Of a stretch of DNA of 64,000 bases, positions 7,482 through 16,527 are shown piece by piece (position 1 is the stretch's first letter; each line of letters opens with the position of its first letter). The stretch is from positions 124,001 through 188,000 of the forward strand of contig NZ_LLWC01000026.1 of assembly GCF_001561995.1 (NCBI RefSeq). Direction: 5' to 3'. Both the position numbers and the translations under genes were made by a program. Under the pieces are notes generated by a model. It searched no databases. It was not told the origin of the DNA and was given only the letters and a program-made list of their open reading frames with translations. Source of the DNA: Polycladidibacter hongkongensis (GTDB lineage: Bacteria > Pseudomonadota > Alphaproteobacteria > Rhizobiales > Stappiaceae).

Positions 7482-9458
7482 ATGTCTTCGCAGTTTTCGC
7501 TCACCCGTCGCGGCGTTTTGGGAGGCCTTGCAGCTGCTGGTGCCTCCAGCCTGTTGCACCCCTACTCCGCCTTTGCATCCGGTAACACTGCCCATCTGCG
7601 TTTGATGGAAACCACCGATTTGCATGTTCATGTCATGCCCTATGATTATTATTCGGATCGGCCGGTGGACACAGCGGGCTTGGCGCGTACTGCGAGCATA
7701 ATCAATCGCATTCGCTCTGCGGCAACCAATACCATGCTGGTTGATAATGGTGACTTCCTGCAGGGTAACCCTATGGGCGATTACATTGCCTACGAGCGCG
7801 GGATGCATGATGGGGATGTGCATCCGGTTATCAAGGGCATGAATGTGCTGGGTTATGACGCTGCCACCCTTGGCAACCACGAGTTCAACTACGGTTTGGA
7901 CTTCATGACCAAGGTGCTGAACGGCGCTAACTTCCCATTTGTCTGCGCCAACCTTGTGAAGGGCCAACTGGGCAGCAATGGACGTAAAGATAGCCTGTTT
8001 TTAAAGCCTTATGTCATCGTTGAGAAGATGATTACAGATGGCAACGGCCAGAGCCATCCGATCAAAGTCGGCTTTATCGGCTTTGTACCACCGCAAATCA
8101 TGAACTGGGACGCCCGCCATCTGGTTGGCAAGGCCAACGCGCGTGACATTGTTGACGCTGCCAAGGCTTGGGTGCCGGTGATGAAAGAGGAAGGCGCTGA
8201 TATTATTGTGGCGCTTTCACACTCTGGTATTACGGGTGGACGTTACATGGAGGGGCAAGAGAACGCCTCGCTGCACCTTGCAGGCGTTGATGGCATTGAT
8301 GCGCTGTTTACCGGTCACCAGCACCTTGTCTTCCCCGGTCCTGCATTTGAAGGCATTGAGGGCGTTGATGTTGCCGCTGGCACCTTGATGGGCAAACCTG
8401 CGGCGATGGGTGGTTTCTGGGGCTCCAACCTTGGTGTTATCGATCTGATGGTTGAGCGCGATGGCAACAATGGCTGGAAGATTGCCAAATTCACCACAGA
8501 AGTACCAAGCATCTACAAGAAAGATGGCCGCAAGCGCATTCCGCTAGTTGAGAGCGATCCGAAAGTGGAAGCAGCTGTGGCTGAAGATCACAAAGCCACT
8601 CTTGCTTACGTGCGCCGAGCCGTTGGCGAGACATCCGCGCCGCTTTACTCCTACTTCGCGCTCGTTGCCGATGATCCGTCGGTACAGATCGTCTCGCAGG
8701 CGCAAACCTGGTACACCAAGCAGATGCTGAAAGATGGCCCATATGCTGCCCTGCCAGTGCTTTCGGCTGCAGCGCCGTTTAAGGCCGGTGGCCGTGGTGG
8801 CCCTGAATATTACACCGATGTCGCAGCCGGTGCGGTGGCGATCAAGAACGTCGCCGATCTGTACCTCTATCCAAATACCACGCGTGCGGTGAAGATTAAA
8901 GGTAGCGACGTTAAAGAGTGGCTGGAACGCTCTGCCGGTATCTTCAATCAAGTCGTGCCGGGCAAGACCGATCAGCCACTGATTAACCCTAGCTTCCCGA
9001 GCTACAATTTCGATGTGATTGATGGGGTGAGCTACCAGATCGATCTATCGCAGCCTTCCAAATACGGACCGAAAGGTGAGCTGGAAAATGCCGATGCAAA
9101 CCGCATCGTCGATCTGATGTTCGAAGGTAAGCCAATTGACCCTGAGCAGGAGTTCATTGTGGCGACCAACAACTACCGCGCCGGTGGCGGGGGTAACTTC
9201 CCGGGCATCAACGATGAAGTTGTTGTGTTTGTTGGACCAGATACCAACCGCGACGTGATTGTGCGCTACATTGTCGATCAAGGCGTTATCAATCCATCTG
9301 CGGATGCTAACTGGGTGTTCAAGCCGCTAGACAACACCAGTGTGCTGTTTGAAACCGGCCCGGCTGGTAAAAAATACATGGGCGATGTGAAGGGTGTACA
9401 GATTGAAGAAGCGGGCGATGGCAAGGACGGTTTTGCCGCCTACCGCATCACACTCTAG
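7482..9458 (+). CDS. cpdB: Periplasmic 2',3'-cyclic-nucleotide 2'-phosphodiesterase/3'-nucleotidase (CpdB-like)
   Basis: 658-residue exported metallophosphoesterase that turns 2',3'-cyclic nucleotides into nucleosides and phosphate for scavenging. A twin-arginine signal (LTRRGVLGGLAAAG) leads the protein, suggesting Tat export with metals inserted in the cytosol. Calcineurin-type metal motifs follow in order: DLHVHV near residue 46, DNGDFLQGNP, GNHEFNYG, SHSG and GHQH. The C-terminal half is the 5'-nucleotidase substrate domain (NNYRAGGGGNFPG). The ribosome site AGGAGAG is good, and a strong terminator follows. A signal of this length and CpdB-specific motifs favour CpdB over UshA. Confidence 0.93.
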   Translation: MSSQFSLTRRGVLGGLAAAGASSLLHPYSAFASGNTAHLRLMETTDLHVHVMPYDYYSDRPVDTAGLARTASIINRIRSAATNTMLVDNGDFLQGNPMGDYIAYERGMHDGDVHPVIKGMNVLGYDAATLGNHEFNYGLDFMTKVLNGANFPFVCANLVKGQLGSNGRKDSLFLKPYVIVEKMITDGNGQSHPIKVGFIGFVPPQIMNWDARHLVGKANARDIVDAAKAWVPVMKEEGADIIVALSHSGITGGRYMEGQENASLHLAGVDGIDALFTGHQHLVFPGPAFEGIEGVDVAAGTLMGKPAAMGGFWGSNLGVIDLMVERDGNNGWKIAKFTTEVPSIYKKDGRKRIPLVESDPKVEAAVAEDHKATLAYVRRAVGETSAPLYSYFALVADDPSVQIVSQAQTWYTKQMLKDGPYAALPVLSAAAPFKAGGRGGPEYYTDVAAGAVAIKNVADLYLYPNTTRAVKIKGSDVKEWLERSAGIFNQVVPGKTDQPLINPSFPSYNFDVIDGVSYQIDLSQPSKYGPKGELENADANRIVDLMFEGKPIDPEQEFIVATNNYRAGGGGNFPGINDEVVVFVGPDTNRDVIVRYIVDQGVINPSADANWVFKPLDNTSVLFETGPAGKKYMGDVKGVQIEEAGDGKDGFAAYRITL

Positions 9459-9480
9459 TAGCATTTTACTATTTGCCAAA

Positions 9481-9509
9481 AAGGGGCAGCCAGCTTGGCT
9501 GCCCCTTTT
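9481..9509 (+). terminator. Rho-independent terminator of cpdB
   Basis: Perfect 10-bp stem GGGGCAGCCA/TGGCTGCCCC with loop GCT, A-run before and TTTT after, 24 bases past the stop. Confidence 0.9.
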
Positions 9510-9719
9510 GCGTTCTGCCTCCTGTGATGATCACGGACCCTCTTTGATTGGTAGGCTTTTATTGCACGTATGTATGCACAGGCAGTTATCCGCAGTTTTA
9601 CCCCGAGTAATTTCGAGTTAATTTGCAATAGGTTAGTGCGTTTCCCTTTACCTTTCACTCATAGTTTTGGCGGCAGGATAGGACAAACAGACCCCTCCAG
9701 TTGTACGGAGCTGCCCTCG

Positions 9720-10178
9720 ATGCAAGACGTTCAGTTGTTTTTTAAAAGTAAGATCCATTGGCCCGCGCTTGGTTATAAGCTTGAGCCACATCTGGAAAGT
9801 ACGCTGACGCGCCTGCGTAGGTTTAATACAAAGCACGAACTGAGCGGTGCACTCATTCTAGGGGAGAACCATTTGTTTTTCACGGTTGAGGGCAACGAGA
9901 AGGCCGTGAACCACTACTTCGCCGCTGCACTAGAGGATCGGCGCCACTCAGGGGTGAAGGCACTTGCCTTTGAACACGCGGGATTTCGGCTGTTTGCAGG
10001 TTGCCCTTTGCAGCTTTGCGATTTACGCGTCGCGAGCCCTAACGATATAGCACCTAGCTTCGACACATTGTTACGCTATCCCGATCACGTGGACGGGGAT
10101 GATTTGAAGGAGGCGTTTACGCTGATTTCGCTGCGACTGGAGCAAAGCCGATTTACCCAGCAGTTTGCCTTGATGTAA
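9720..10178 (+). CDS. BLUF-domain-like protein lacking photochemical residues
   Basis: 152 residues that follow the BLUF fold over the first 100: VQLFFKS, then RRFNTKHELSGALILGENHLFFTVEG, then DRRHSGVKALAFE and FRLFAGCPLQL. Compared with AppA-type BLUF, the flavin-side Asn is kept (RRFNTK), but the photo-switch Tyr is Phe (LFFKS), the Gln is Phe (LFFTVEG), and the C-terminal Trp and Met are Cys and Leu (FAGCPLQL). BLUF light sensing needs the Tyr and Gln, so this copy should be light-insensitive, though it may still bind flavin or act as a protein-interaction module. The ATG at 9720 has GGAG upstream; the open frame extends 50 residues earlier without BLUF features. Monocistronic. Confidence 0.8.
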   Translation: MQDVQLFFKSKIHWPALGYKLEPHLESTLTRLRRFNTKHELSGALILGENHLFFTVEGNEKAVNHYFAAALEDRRHSGVKALAFEHAGFRLFAGCPLQLCDLRVASPNDIAPSFDTLLRYPDHVDGDDLKEAFTLISLRLEQSRFTQQFALM

Positions 10179-10333
10179 GCGAGGCTATCTGCACGTCAGG
10201 GGTGGTGCAGGCTAAAACCTGCGATTAATTATGGCAGGTGATTGCATTTGGTGAAAGTTCGGCTAGCTTGTGAGACATAAGCGCGATGCATTCGTAAGTG
10301 CGGGCGTAGAATGTCTAAACAGGTTTTGCGCTC

Positions 10334-11026
10334 ATGGCCCAGCCCTCCCCTGCTGCCCCCTCTGCACGTCCCGATAAAGCACGGGAGAAAACCCTCGGCT
10401 GCGTGCTCTCTGGCGGGTTATCCCGGCGCATGCTAGGAGCCGATAAGGGGGCACAGTTGCTTGAGGGTAGACCACTGGTGGCGCATGTGGCTACGCGCTT
10501 GAGCGCTCAAGTGGACGCGCTGGTTATCTCCAGCAATGCGCCAACAACAGCGCATGTGGAACTCAATTTGCCAATCCTGCCCGACATCATGCCCGGCCAC
10601 TTGGGACCTCTCAGTGGCATCTTGACCGCACTTGACTATGCAACGCAGAATGGGTTTTCGCAGGTGTTGGTTGGGGCGACGGACACGCCGTTTTTTCCCA
10701 CGCACCTGCTGGAGAAACTGGCAACGCAAGCCGATCAGCAGACGGCCAAAGTCTGCGTCGCGGCGAGTGGTGCGCGCCTTCATCCAACCTTTTCGCTGTG
10801 GGCTACCTGCCTGCGCACTCCGCTATCTAGTTATTTGCAAGCAGGTGAGCGTCGTCTTATGGGCTTTATCAATGCACAGGCACACGCGATATGCCACTTC
10901 CCTTTAATGGAAGCAGAGGGACGGCAGCTGGATCCCTTTTTTAACATTAACAGTCCGGAGGATCTTGCTGGTGCCAGCGAAGACGCGGCGCTCTGGGCGG
11001 CATTAGACGACGAGGCCAACGCATGA
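10334..11026 (+). CDS. mobA: Molybdenum cofactor guanylyltransferase MobA
   Basis: Adds GMP from GTP to molybdopterin to form the MGD cofactor in the cytosol. The nucleotidyltransferase signature LSGGLSRRMLGADKGAQLLEGRPL is at residue 21 onward, with DALVISSNAP, LPILPD and GPLSGILTALDYA following, and GATDTPFFP as the metal-site strand. 230 residues, slightly long because of a Ser/Pro-rich N-terminus. The stop overlaps the moeA start (ATGA), so the two are translationally coupled. Confidence 0.93.
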   Translation: MAQPSPAAPSARPDKAREKTLGCVLSGGLSRRMLGADKGAQLLEGRPLVAHVATRLSAQVDALVISSNAPTTAHVELNLPILPDIMPGHLGPLSGILTALDYATQNGFSQVLVGATDTPFFPTHLLEKLATQADQQTAKVCVAASGARLHPTFSLWATCLRTPLSSYLQAGERRLMGFINAQAHAICHFPLMEAEGRQLDPFFNINSPEDLAGASEDAALWAALDDEANA

Positions 11027-12252
11027 CAGCAACCCACGAAAGCCTGAGTCACAACCAAGCAATTGCCCTGCTGCAAGACATGGCGCAGCCGCTGAACAGG
11101 CGTGAGACACAGCCTTTGGCGGCGTGTTATGGCAGGATCCTTGCTGAAGATCTGGTGGCGCAACGGGATGTGCCCGCCTTTGACAATTCCGCCATGGACG
11201 GCTTTGCCCTTGGGCCGGCTTCCTGCGAAAATCCATTGATCTATCAGGTGGTCGGCACCACCTTTGCAGGAGATAACAGTGGCCCCACATTAATGGCCGG
11301 AGAGGCACGCAGGATATTTACCGGCGCTCCGGTTCCGGGAGGCTGCGTTGGGGTTGTGCCGCAGGAAGACTGTCAGTTTAACGAGGAGAGTGTCACCTTG
11401 AGCGCCGCTGTGCACGCGGGGGCAAATATCCGGCAGCGGGGTGAGGATGTGCGGGCGGGTGCTACGGTGCTTGCACGCGGCACGGTGCTGCGCGCGCCGG
11501 AAGTGGCGCAGTTTGCAGCGGAAGGACGGGTAGAAATTGAAGTCTATGCGCCTGTCAAAGTCGGGGTATTTTCCACTGGCAATGAGCTGGTGCAGCCGGG
11601 GGCGCAAGCTGAAGCGGGGCAGATCTACGATGCCAATCGCTACCTGTTGTTTGGTGCCTTAAACAAACTGCCGGTGGAACTGGTTGATCTTGGTATTCTG
11701 CCCGATGATGGCGCGGCAGTGCGCAGCGCATTGCATGAGGCCGCGTCGAGCTTTGATGTGCTGCTGACCTCTGGCGGGGCCGGACAAGGCAAGGCAGATT
11801 ATGTCAGCGCCGCGATTGCTGAGCTTGGCGAACTCAATCTATGGCATTTAGCCATTAAGCCGGGGCGACCGTTTATGGCCGGTCAGATTGGTGCGTGCTT
11901 ACTGCTTGGCCTGCCGGGAAATCCGGTGGCGGCGCTGGTGAGCTTTCTCACCTATGCACGCCCTGTTTTGCTAGCGCTGGCCGGTGCTGGCTTTATACAG
12001 GCTGAGCCGCTGCTGGTGCCCGCCGGGTTTCAAATTGGCAACCGCAAAACAGGCAGACGCGAGTTCTTACGGGCCCGACTGCTGCGAAATGCCGAGGGGC
12101 AACAAGTGGCCGAGAAATATGCGCGAGATGGCTCGGCGCTGCTTTCGTCCCTAAGCTTTGCCGAGGGCCTGATCATTATAGAAGAAGAAATCGCGGAGGT
12201 TCGCGCTGGCGATCTGCTGCCCTTTGTCAGCTTCGCTGCACTGGGCTTGTAG
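11023..12252 (+). CDS. moeA: Molybdopterin molybdenumtransferase MoeA
   Basis: 409 residues. Inserts molybdate into adenylylated molybdopterin. Family motifs are DVPAFDNSAMDGFAL near residue 50, FTGAPVPGG and VPQEDC, FSTGNEL, YDANRY, TSGGAGQGKADYV (the MoCF-binding loop) and LPGNPVAALVSF. The C-terminal beta-domain (GNRKTGRREFLRARL...GSALLSSLSFAEGLIII) is complete. Overlaps mobA by 4 bp in one operon. Confidence 0.94.
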   Translation: MTATHESLSHNQAIALLQDMAQPLNRRETQPLAACYGRILAEDLVAQRDVPAFDNSAMDGFALGPASCENPLIYQVVGTTFAGDNSGPTLMAGEARRIFTGAPVPGGCVGVVPQEDCQFNEESVTLSAAVHAGANIRQRGEDVRAGATVLARGTVLRAPEVAQFAAEGRVEIEVYAPVKVGVFSTGNELVQPGAQAEAGQIYDANRYLLFGALNKLPVELVDLGILPDDGAAVRSALHEAASSFDVLLTSGGAGQGKADYVSAAIAELGELNLWHLAIKPGRPFMAGQIGACLLLGLPGNPVAALVSFLTYARPVLLALAGAGFIQAEPLLVPAGFQIGNRKTGRREFLRARLLRNAEGQQVAEKYARDGSALLSSLSFAEGLIIIEEEIAEVRAGDLLPFVSFAALGL

Positions 12253-12294
12253 TTTTCCACTGCAATCAACACATGGCCTGCGCGAGAGCAAGCG

Positions 12295-12534
12295 GTGCAG
12301 GCTTGGCGCTATGCAAATCTACTCGGCGAAAGAGAAATTTTACAGTCACTCAAAGAGATCAAGCGCATTACCACCGGGGATTGGCGATCCGCTGGATTAG
12401 ACAGCGCAAGGCAAGCAGATTACCGGCGGCTGGCGCTGGCAGACCTACAAATTGCCTGGGGCAAGTTACAGCCTAAGATTGTCAGCAATAAACCAAACAA
12501 CCCAATAGTGATATTTTACCCAAAAGCCGCTTAA
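12295..12534 (+). CDS. Possible small protein after moeA (79 aa)
   Basis: An open frame in the same phase as moeA continues after its TAG. From a GTG at 12295 it gives a charged, protein-like product containing LLGEREILQSLKEIKRITTGDW and YRRLALADLQIAWGKL. The ribosome site is poor and no family is recognised. It may be a real small gene or a relic. Otherwise the 12253-12723 gap holds only the promoter region of the next gene. Confidence 0.3.
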   Translation: MQAWRYANLLGEREILQSLKEIKRITTGDWRSAGLDSARQADYRRLALADLQIAWGKLQPKIVSNKPNNPIVIFYPKAA

Positions 12535-12723
12535 GGCTAGGATATTTTTTCCGCATTTCACCACTATCAGCTCAAGTGATCTCAAATTGACAGCACTTGA
12601 GAACTCACGGATAAGGCAAAGATCCGCATGTTGCGGTGGCAAAGTTGGCTCGCTTATGGGCAGGCAGAAATGGTTGGCTCCGACTGTCTGCATGGGCTTG
12701 AGCCTTTGAAAATAGGGACTGAC

Positions 12724-13500
12724 ATGAATCTGGTTGGTATCGCTGCGCTTGGCGTGGCTGTGGTTGCTGGTGCCTTTGGTGCACACGCAAAAGAGTGGAC
12801 TTCCATTAAGATTGGAACCGAGGCGTCATACCCTCCTTTTGCCTTTGTAGATGCCTCTGGTGAGCTCGCCGGCTTTGATATTGAAATCGGCAACGCCCTT
12901 TGCGAGCAGATGGAAGTGAAATGCGAGTGGATTTCGCTGGATTGGGATGGGCTCATTCCCGGTTTGATTGCGGGCAAACATGACGCGATCCTCGCCTCAA
13001 TGTCGATCACAGACGAGCGCAAACAAGTCATCGGTTTTTCCAAAAAGTATTACCAGACCCCCTCGGGTATCGCCGTATCTAAGGACAGCCCTTTGACTGA
13101 GGCAACACCGGAGGCGCTGGAAGACATGATTGTCGGGGCGCAGGGCTCGACCACGCACTCTGTCTTTGCCGAAGAAACCTTCGCCAACTCCGACATCAAA
13201 CTGTATGGCACAGCGGAAGAATACAAGTTGGAGCTGGAGAGCGGACGCATTGATGCGGCAATAGACGATATCATGATCCTCAGCGAGTGGGTGAAAAGCG
13301 AAGATGGCGCCTGCTGTAAGGTGCTGCAGGGCTTCAAGAGCGTGCCCGCGATTCACGGCGAAGGCGCTGGTATCGGCGTGCGCAAGGAAGACATGGACTT
13401 GGCCGACAAGTTCTCCAAGGCGGTCGCAGAGCTTCGCGCCAACGGCACGTATAAGGCGATCAACGACAAGTACTTTGATTTTGACGTCTACGGCGACTAA
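12724..13500 (+). CDS. Amino-acid ABC transporter periplasmic binding protein (family 3), copy 1
   Basis: 258 residues with a signal peptide ending at AHA-KEW. Solute-binding family 3 features are IGTEASYPPFAF, GFDIEIGNALCEQMEVKCEW (the two Cys correspond to the HisJ/LAO disulfide), WDGLIPGLIAGKHDAILASMSITDERKQVIGFS, GAQGSTTHS, and LESGRIDAAIDD. The family binds basic or polar amino acids such as Arg, His, Lys/ornithine or opines, and the ligand cannot be fixed here. The start at 12724 gives a proper signal peptide. About 60% of positions look shared with the next gene, so they are tandem paralogues. It has its own strong terminator, so it is a separate unit. Confidence 0.9.
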   Translation: MNLVGIAALGVAVVAGAFGAHAKEWTSIKIGTEASYPPFAFVDASGELAGFDIEIGNALCEQMEVKCEWISLDWDGLIPGLIAGKHDAILASMSITDERKQVIGFSKKYYQTPSGIAVSKDSPLTEATPEALEDMIVGAQGSTTHSVFAEETFANSDIKLYGTAEEYKLELESGRIDAAIDDIMILSEWVKSEDGACCKVLQGFKSVPAIHGEGAGIGVRKEDMDLADKFSKAVAELRANGTYKAINDKYFDFDVYGD

Positions 13501-13526
13501 GTCGCTGCGTAAAAACAAGAAGATCC

Positions 13527-13559
13527 AAAAGCAGCTCTGAGCCATAGAGCTGCTTTTTT
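13527..13559 (+). terminator. Terminator of binding-protein copy 1
   Basis: AAAAGCAGCTCT/AGAGCTGCTTTTTT, a perfect 8-bp GC-containing stem extended by A-T pairs, with a 7-base loop. The remaining 13560-13864 gap holds the promoter region of copy 2 and no gene. Confidence 0.9.
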
Positions 13560-13864
13560 GTTGTTCGCGCCGACTTTGCTTCTATATGCACTATTTATTC
13601 CCAGCAAGAACCAGCAGCGTAAGCAGAAGCTTGCCGAAGGCGTAGTGTTTTCCCCAATTTGGGATAAATTCGTGCCAATCTCAGCGAAATATTGCAGTAT
13701 TTTCCCTAAAAATCGGCAATCTGGCTAGGTTTCACCCGCAAACTGGGTAATTTTGGGGTGCCAAAACCAGATTTTGCCGTTAAATAGGTGGAAGACCGGC
13801 ACTTTTTACGAGGATCGGGAAAAGCTGACACATAAGTCTGCATTTAAATTCCAGGGGATTAAAC

Positions 13865-14647
13865 ATGAAGTTTTTAAAAATTACCGCCGCTGCTGCTGCT
13901 CTTGCTGCCGTTGCCTTTGCTGGCGCTGCTCAGGCAAAAGAGTGGACCAAAGTTCGCATGGGCACTGAAGGCGCCTACCCTCCGTTCAACTACATCGATT
14001 CTGATGGCAATCTGGGCGGTTTTGACGTTGAGATCGGCAATGCACTTTGTGAAGAGCTGAAGATCGAGTGTGTCTGGGTCACCCAAGACTGGGATGGCAT
14101 CATTCCGGGTCTGGTTGCCGGCAAATTTGACACGATCATTGCTTCCATGTCGATCACACCAGAGCGCCAGAAGAAAATCAGCTTCTCCGAGAAGTACTAC
14201 AACACCCCGCCAGCGCTTGCTGTACCTAAAGACAGCGACCTGAAAGGTGTAACCTTGGAAGACCTGAAAGGCCGTATTATCGGCGCCCAGAGCTCGACCA
14301 CGCACTCCACCTATGCCGAACAGACTTTCACTGAGTCTGATGTGCGTCTCTACCCAACCGCTGAAGACTACAAGCTTGATCTGGAAAGCGGCCGTATCGA
14401 CGGCGCTGTAGATGATGTGATGGTGCTGTCCCAGTGGATTGACGAGGAAGGCGGCGATTGCTGTAAGATCCTTGGCACCTTCAAATCCGTGCCTGAAATC
14501 CACGGTGAAGGCGCTGGCATTGGCGTTCGCAAAGGCGACGAAGATCTGGCAGCGATGTTCTCCAAAGCGATCAAAGCTATCCGCGCCAACGGCAAGTACA
14601 AAGAAATCAACGACAAGTACTTCAAGTTCGACGTTTACGGCGAATAA
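13865..14647 (+). CDS. Amino-acid ABC transporter periplasmic binding protein (family 3), copy 2
   Basis: 260 residues with a classic signal (MKFLKITAAAAALAAVAFAG...AQA-KEW). Motifs match copy 1 position by position: MGTEGAYPPFNYID, GFDVEIGNALCEELKIECVW with the paired Cys, WDGIIPGLVAGKFDTIIASMSITPERQKKISFSEKYY, GAQSSTTHS and DLESGRIDGAVDDVM. It leads the permease operon; a GC-rich hairpin lies between it and the first permease. That layout usually lets the binding protein be made in excess over the membrane parts. Confidence 0.92.
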   Translation: MKFLKITAAAAALAAVAFAGAAQAKEWTKVRMGTEGAYPPFNYIDSDGNLGGFDVEIGNALCEELKIECVWVTQDWDGIIPGLVAGKFDTIIASMSITPERQKKISFSEKYYNTPPALAVPKDSDLKGVTLEDLKGRIIGAQSSTTHSTYAEQTFTESDVRLYPTAEDYKLDLESGRIDGAVDDVMVLSQWIDEEGGDCCKILGTFKSVPEIHGEGAGIGVRKGDEDLAAMFSKAIKAIRANGKYKEINDKYFKFDVYGE

Positions 14648-14678
14648 TCGTTTCGGCTATACGAACAAAACTACAACG

Positions 14679-14705
14679 ACGGTGGGGGGCTGCGCTCTCC
14701 ACCGT
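14679..14705 (+). terminator. Intra-operon hairpin between binding protein and permease
   Basis: Twelve-bp stem ACGGTGGGGGGC/GCTCTCCACCGT (two G-U pairs in RNA) with loop TGC and no long T-run. Such leaky terminators or RNA-stabilising stems raise binding-protein expression relative to permeases. Confidence 0.65.
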
Positions 14706-14738
14706 TTGCTATAAAACGCCACAGGGAATACCCCCATT

Positions 14739-15449
14739 ATGGACGAGATATTGGTGATGCTCTCTTACGGCCCATTGGGCTGGGGAGACGAGATCCTAAA
14801 AGGGACAATGATGACCGTTGGGCTGGCACTGGCCAGTTTGCCCATTGGTTTTGCACTGGGGCTGTTGCTTGCCCTTGCCAAGCGATCCAGCGAGCCAAAT
14901 TTGCGCTCTGCCGCCAATATCTACACCACCCTGTTTCGCGGGCTGCCAGAGCTTCTCACCTTGTTCCTTGTCTATTATGGCGGGCAAATGCTGGTGCAGA
15001 GAGTTGTGGGCCTGTTTGGCGTTGAGCACTTTGAGGTGAATGCGTTTTTTGCCGGAATGATTGCATTATCGCTGGTGTTCTCCTCTTATGCCTCCGAAGC
15101 TTTTCTCTCGGCCTTTAAAGGTATTCCGCGCGGCCAATATGAAGGGGCTTATGCGCTGGGGATCAGCCGGGTAAAAACTTTCTTTTTGGTTATCCTGCCG
15201 CAATTGATCCGCTTGGCATTGCCTGCACTGGGCAATCTTTGGCTGATTTTGCTGAAGGAGACTTCGCTGGTGTCGATTATCGGGCTGGCAGATTTGATCC
15301 GTTATTCCAACACTGCTGCACGTGTGACCAAAGAGCCATTCCTGTTTTTCTCAGTCGCCTGTGCGATTTATCTGGTATTGGCTGTCGTCTCCTCCTACGG
15401 ACTGAGCCACGTTGAGGGCTGGGCGAAGCGCGGGGAGCGGTCAAAATGA
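14739..15449 (+). CDS. Polar amino-acid ABC transporter permease (HisQ/OccQ type)
   Basis: 236-residue inner-membrane permease with about five helices. The early segment GTMMTVGLALASLPIGFALGLLLALAK is typical of the HisQ/GlnP family. The EAA loop that docks the ATPase is EGAYALGISRVKTFFLVILPQLIRLALPALGNLWL. It is followed by KETSLVSIIGLADLIRYS. Overlaps the next permease by 4 bp (ATGA). No ATPase gene follows. Confidence 0.92.
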   Translation: MDEILVMLSYGPLGWGDEILKGTMMTVGLALASLPIGFALGLLLALAKRSSEPNLRSAANIYTTLFRGLPELLTLFLVYYGGQMLVQRVVGLFGVEHFEVNAFFAGMIALSLVFSSYASEAFLSAFKGIPRGQYEGAYALGISRVKTFFLVILPQLIRLALPALGNLWLILLKETSLVSIIGLADLIRYSNTAARVTKEPFLFFSVACAIYLVLAVVSSYGLSHVEGWAKRGERSK

Positions 15450-16375
15450 GCGGGGACAACACGATGAATTCGACCAGCGAAAGCGCCTCTGGCCAGCAGG
15501 CCGTCCTGCCACCGATGATGAGCGACAGCCGTGGCTGGACCGCGGAGCGCATTATCGGCACGACCTGGTTGTTCCTGTGGGCACTGGGGGGCCTCGGGAT
15601 CCTTTGGTTCCTTTTGGACAGCAACAATGTGGCTCTCTCGGTGACTTGGGCTGAGCAGTTCCCTTATTTTGCAGATGTTCGGCTGACGGCTGACGCCTCG
15701 TTTCTTGAGAAATTTGGCGGCAAACTGCTTGACGGCTTTATTGTCACATTACAGCTGGTTGCGGCGTCATTGGTGCTTGGCGCTTTGATTTCCATACCGA
15801 CAGCTGCCATGCGCATGACGACAATCAAACTGCTGCGCTGGATTGCCTATGCATATGTGTATTTTTTTCGTGGCACGCCCCTGCTCGCGCAAACCTTCTT
15901 GATCTACTATGGATCCGGCTCATTTCAGGCTGTGCTGAAGGACGTTGGCATGTGGTGGTTCTTCCGCGATGCATGGAACTGCGCGCTGTTGGCGTTCTCG
16001 CTCAACACCGGTGCCTATCAGGCAGAAATTCTGCGCGGCTCGATACAGAATGTGCCTAAAGGCCAGTGGGAGGCAGCAGATGCTCTTGGCCTGTCTCGGT
16101 TGGTGACCTTCTGGAAGATCATTCTGCCACAAGCGCTGATTGTTTCCCTACGCCCCTACGGCAATGAAATCATATTGATGATCAAAGGCTCGGCCATCGC
16201 ATCGATTATCACCATCTTCGATTTGATGGGTGAGACCCGGCGGGCGTTCTCGCGAACCTTTGATTTTCAAGCCTACATTTGGGCTGCACTTGCCTACTTG
16301 ATCATGGTGGAGACTTTACGGCGGTTGTGGGATGTGTTCGAGCGGCGGCTTACCCGGCATATCGGTCATCACTAA
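15446..16375 (+). CDS. Polar amino-acid ABC transporter permease (HisM/OccM type)
   Basis: 309 residues, longer than HisM because of a 60-residue hydrophilic N-terminus and an extra first helix (TWLFLWALGGLGILWFLL). Permease motifs are FIVTLQLVAASLVLG, FFRGTPLLAQTFLIYYG, and the EAA loop EAADALGLSRLVTFWKIILPQALIVSLRPYGNE, followed by IKGSAIASIITIFDLMGETR. With the preceding gene it would form the heterodimeric channel. The partner ATP-binding subunit is not in this locus and must be supplied from elsewhere. Confidence 0.92.
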   Translation: MSGDNTMNSTSESASGQQAVLPPMMSDSRGWTAERIIGTTWLFLWALGGLGILWFLLDSNNVALSVTWAEQFPYFADVRLTADASFLEKFGGKLLDGFIVTLQLVAASLVLGALISIPTAAMRMTTIKLLRWIAYAYVYFFRGTPLLAQTFLIYYGSGSFQAVLKDVGMWWFFRDAWNCALLAFSLNTGAYQAEILRGSIQNVPKGQWEAADALGLSRLVTFWKIILPQALIVSLRPYGNEIILMIKGSAIASIITIFDLMGETRRAFSRTFDFQAYIWAALAYLIMVETLRRLWDVFERRLTRHIGHH

Positions 16376-16424
16376 ACGCGCAAGTAACCAAACTTACATA
16401 TCTGATGGTTGCAATCACTTTAAA

Positions 16425-16452
16425 AGCCGGGGCCGACGCTCCGGCTCTTTTT
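16425..16452 (+). terminator. Terminator of the amino-acid ABC operon
   Basis: Stem AGCCGG/CCGGCT with a 10-base GC-rich loop, followed by CTTTTTGTTTT, about 50 bases after the stop. Confidence 0.75.
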
Positions 16453-16527
16453 GTTTTCATCGACGGCTGTTGCTGCGTAAGATCCATGCGAGTAATGGGA
16501 TTCGCAGGAAACGGAGAGTGAGACACT

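Noticed and set aside
12250-12534. Stop-codon read-through extension of moeA
   Set aside because: MoeA is full length with its complete C-terminal domain before the TAG. The in-phase frame after it is better seen as a separate weak candidate or chance.
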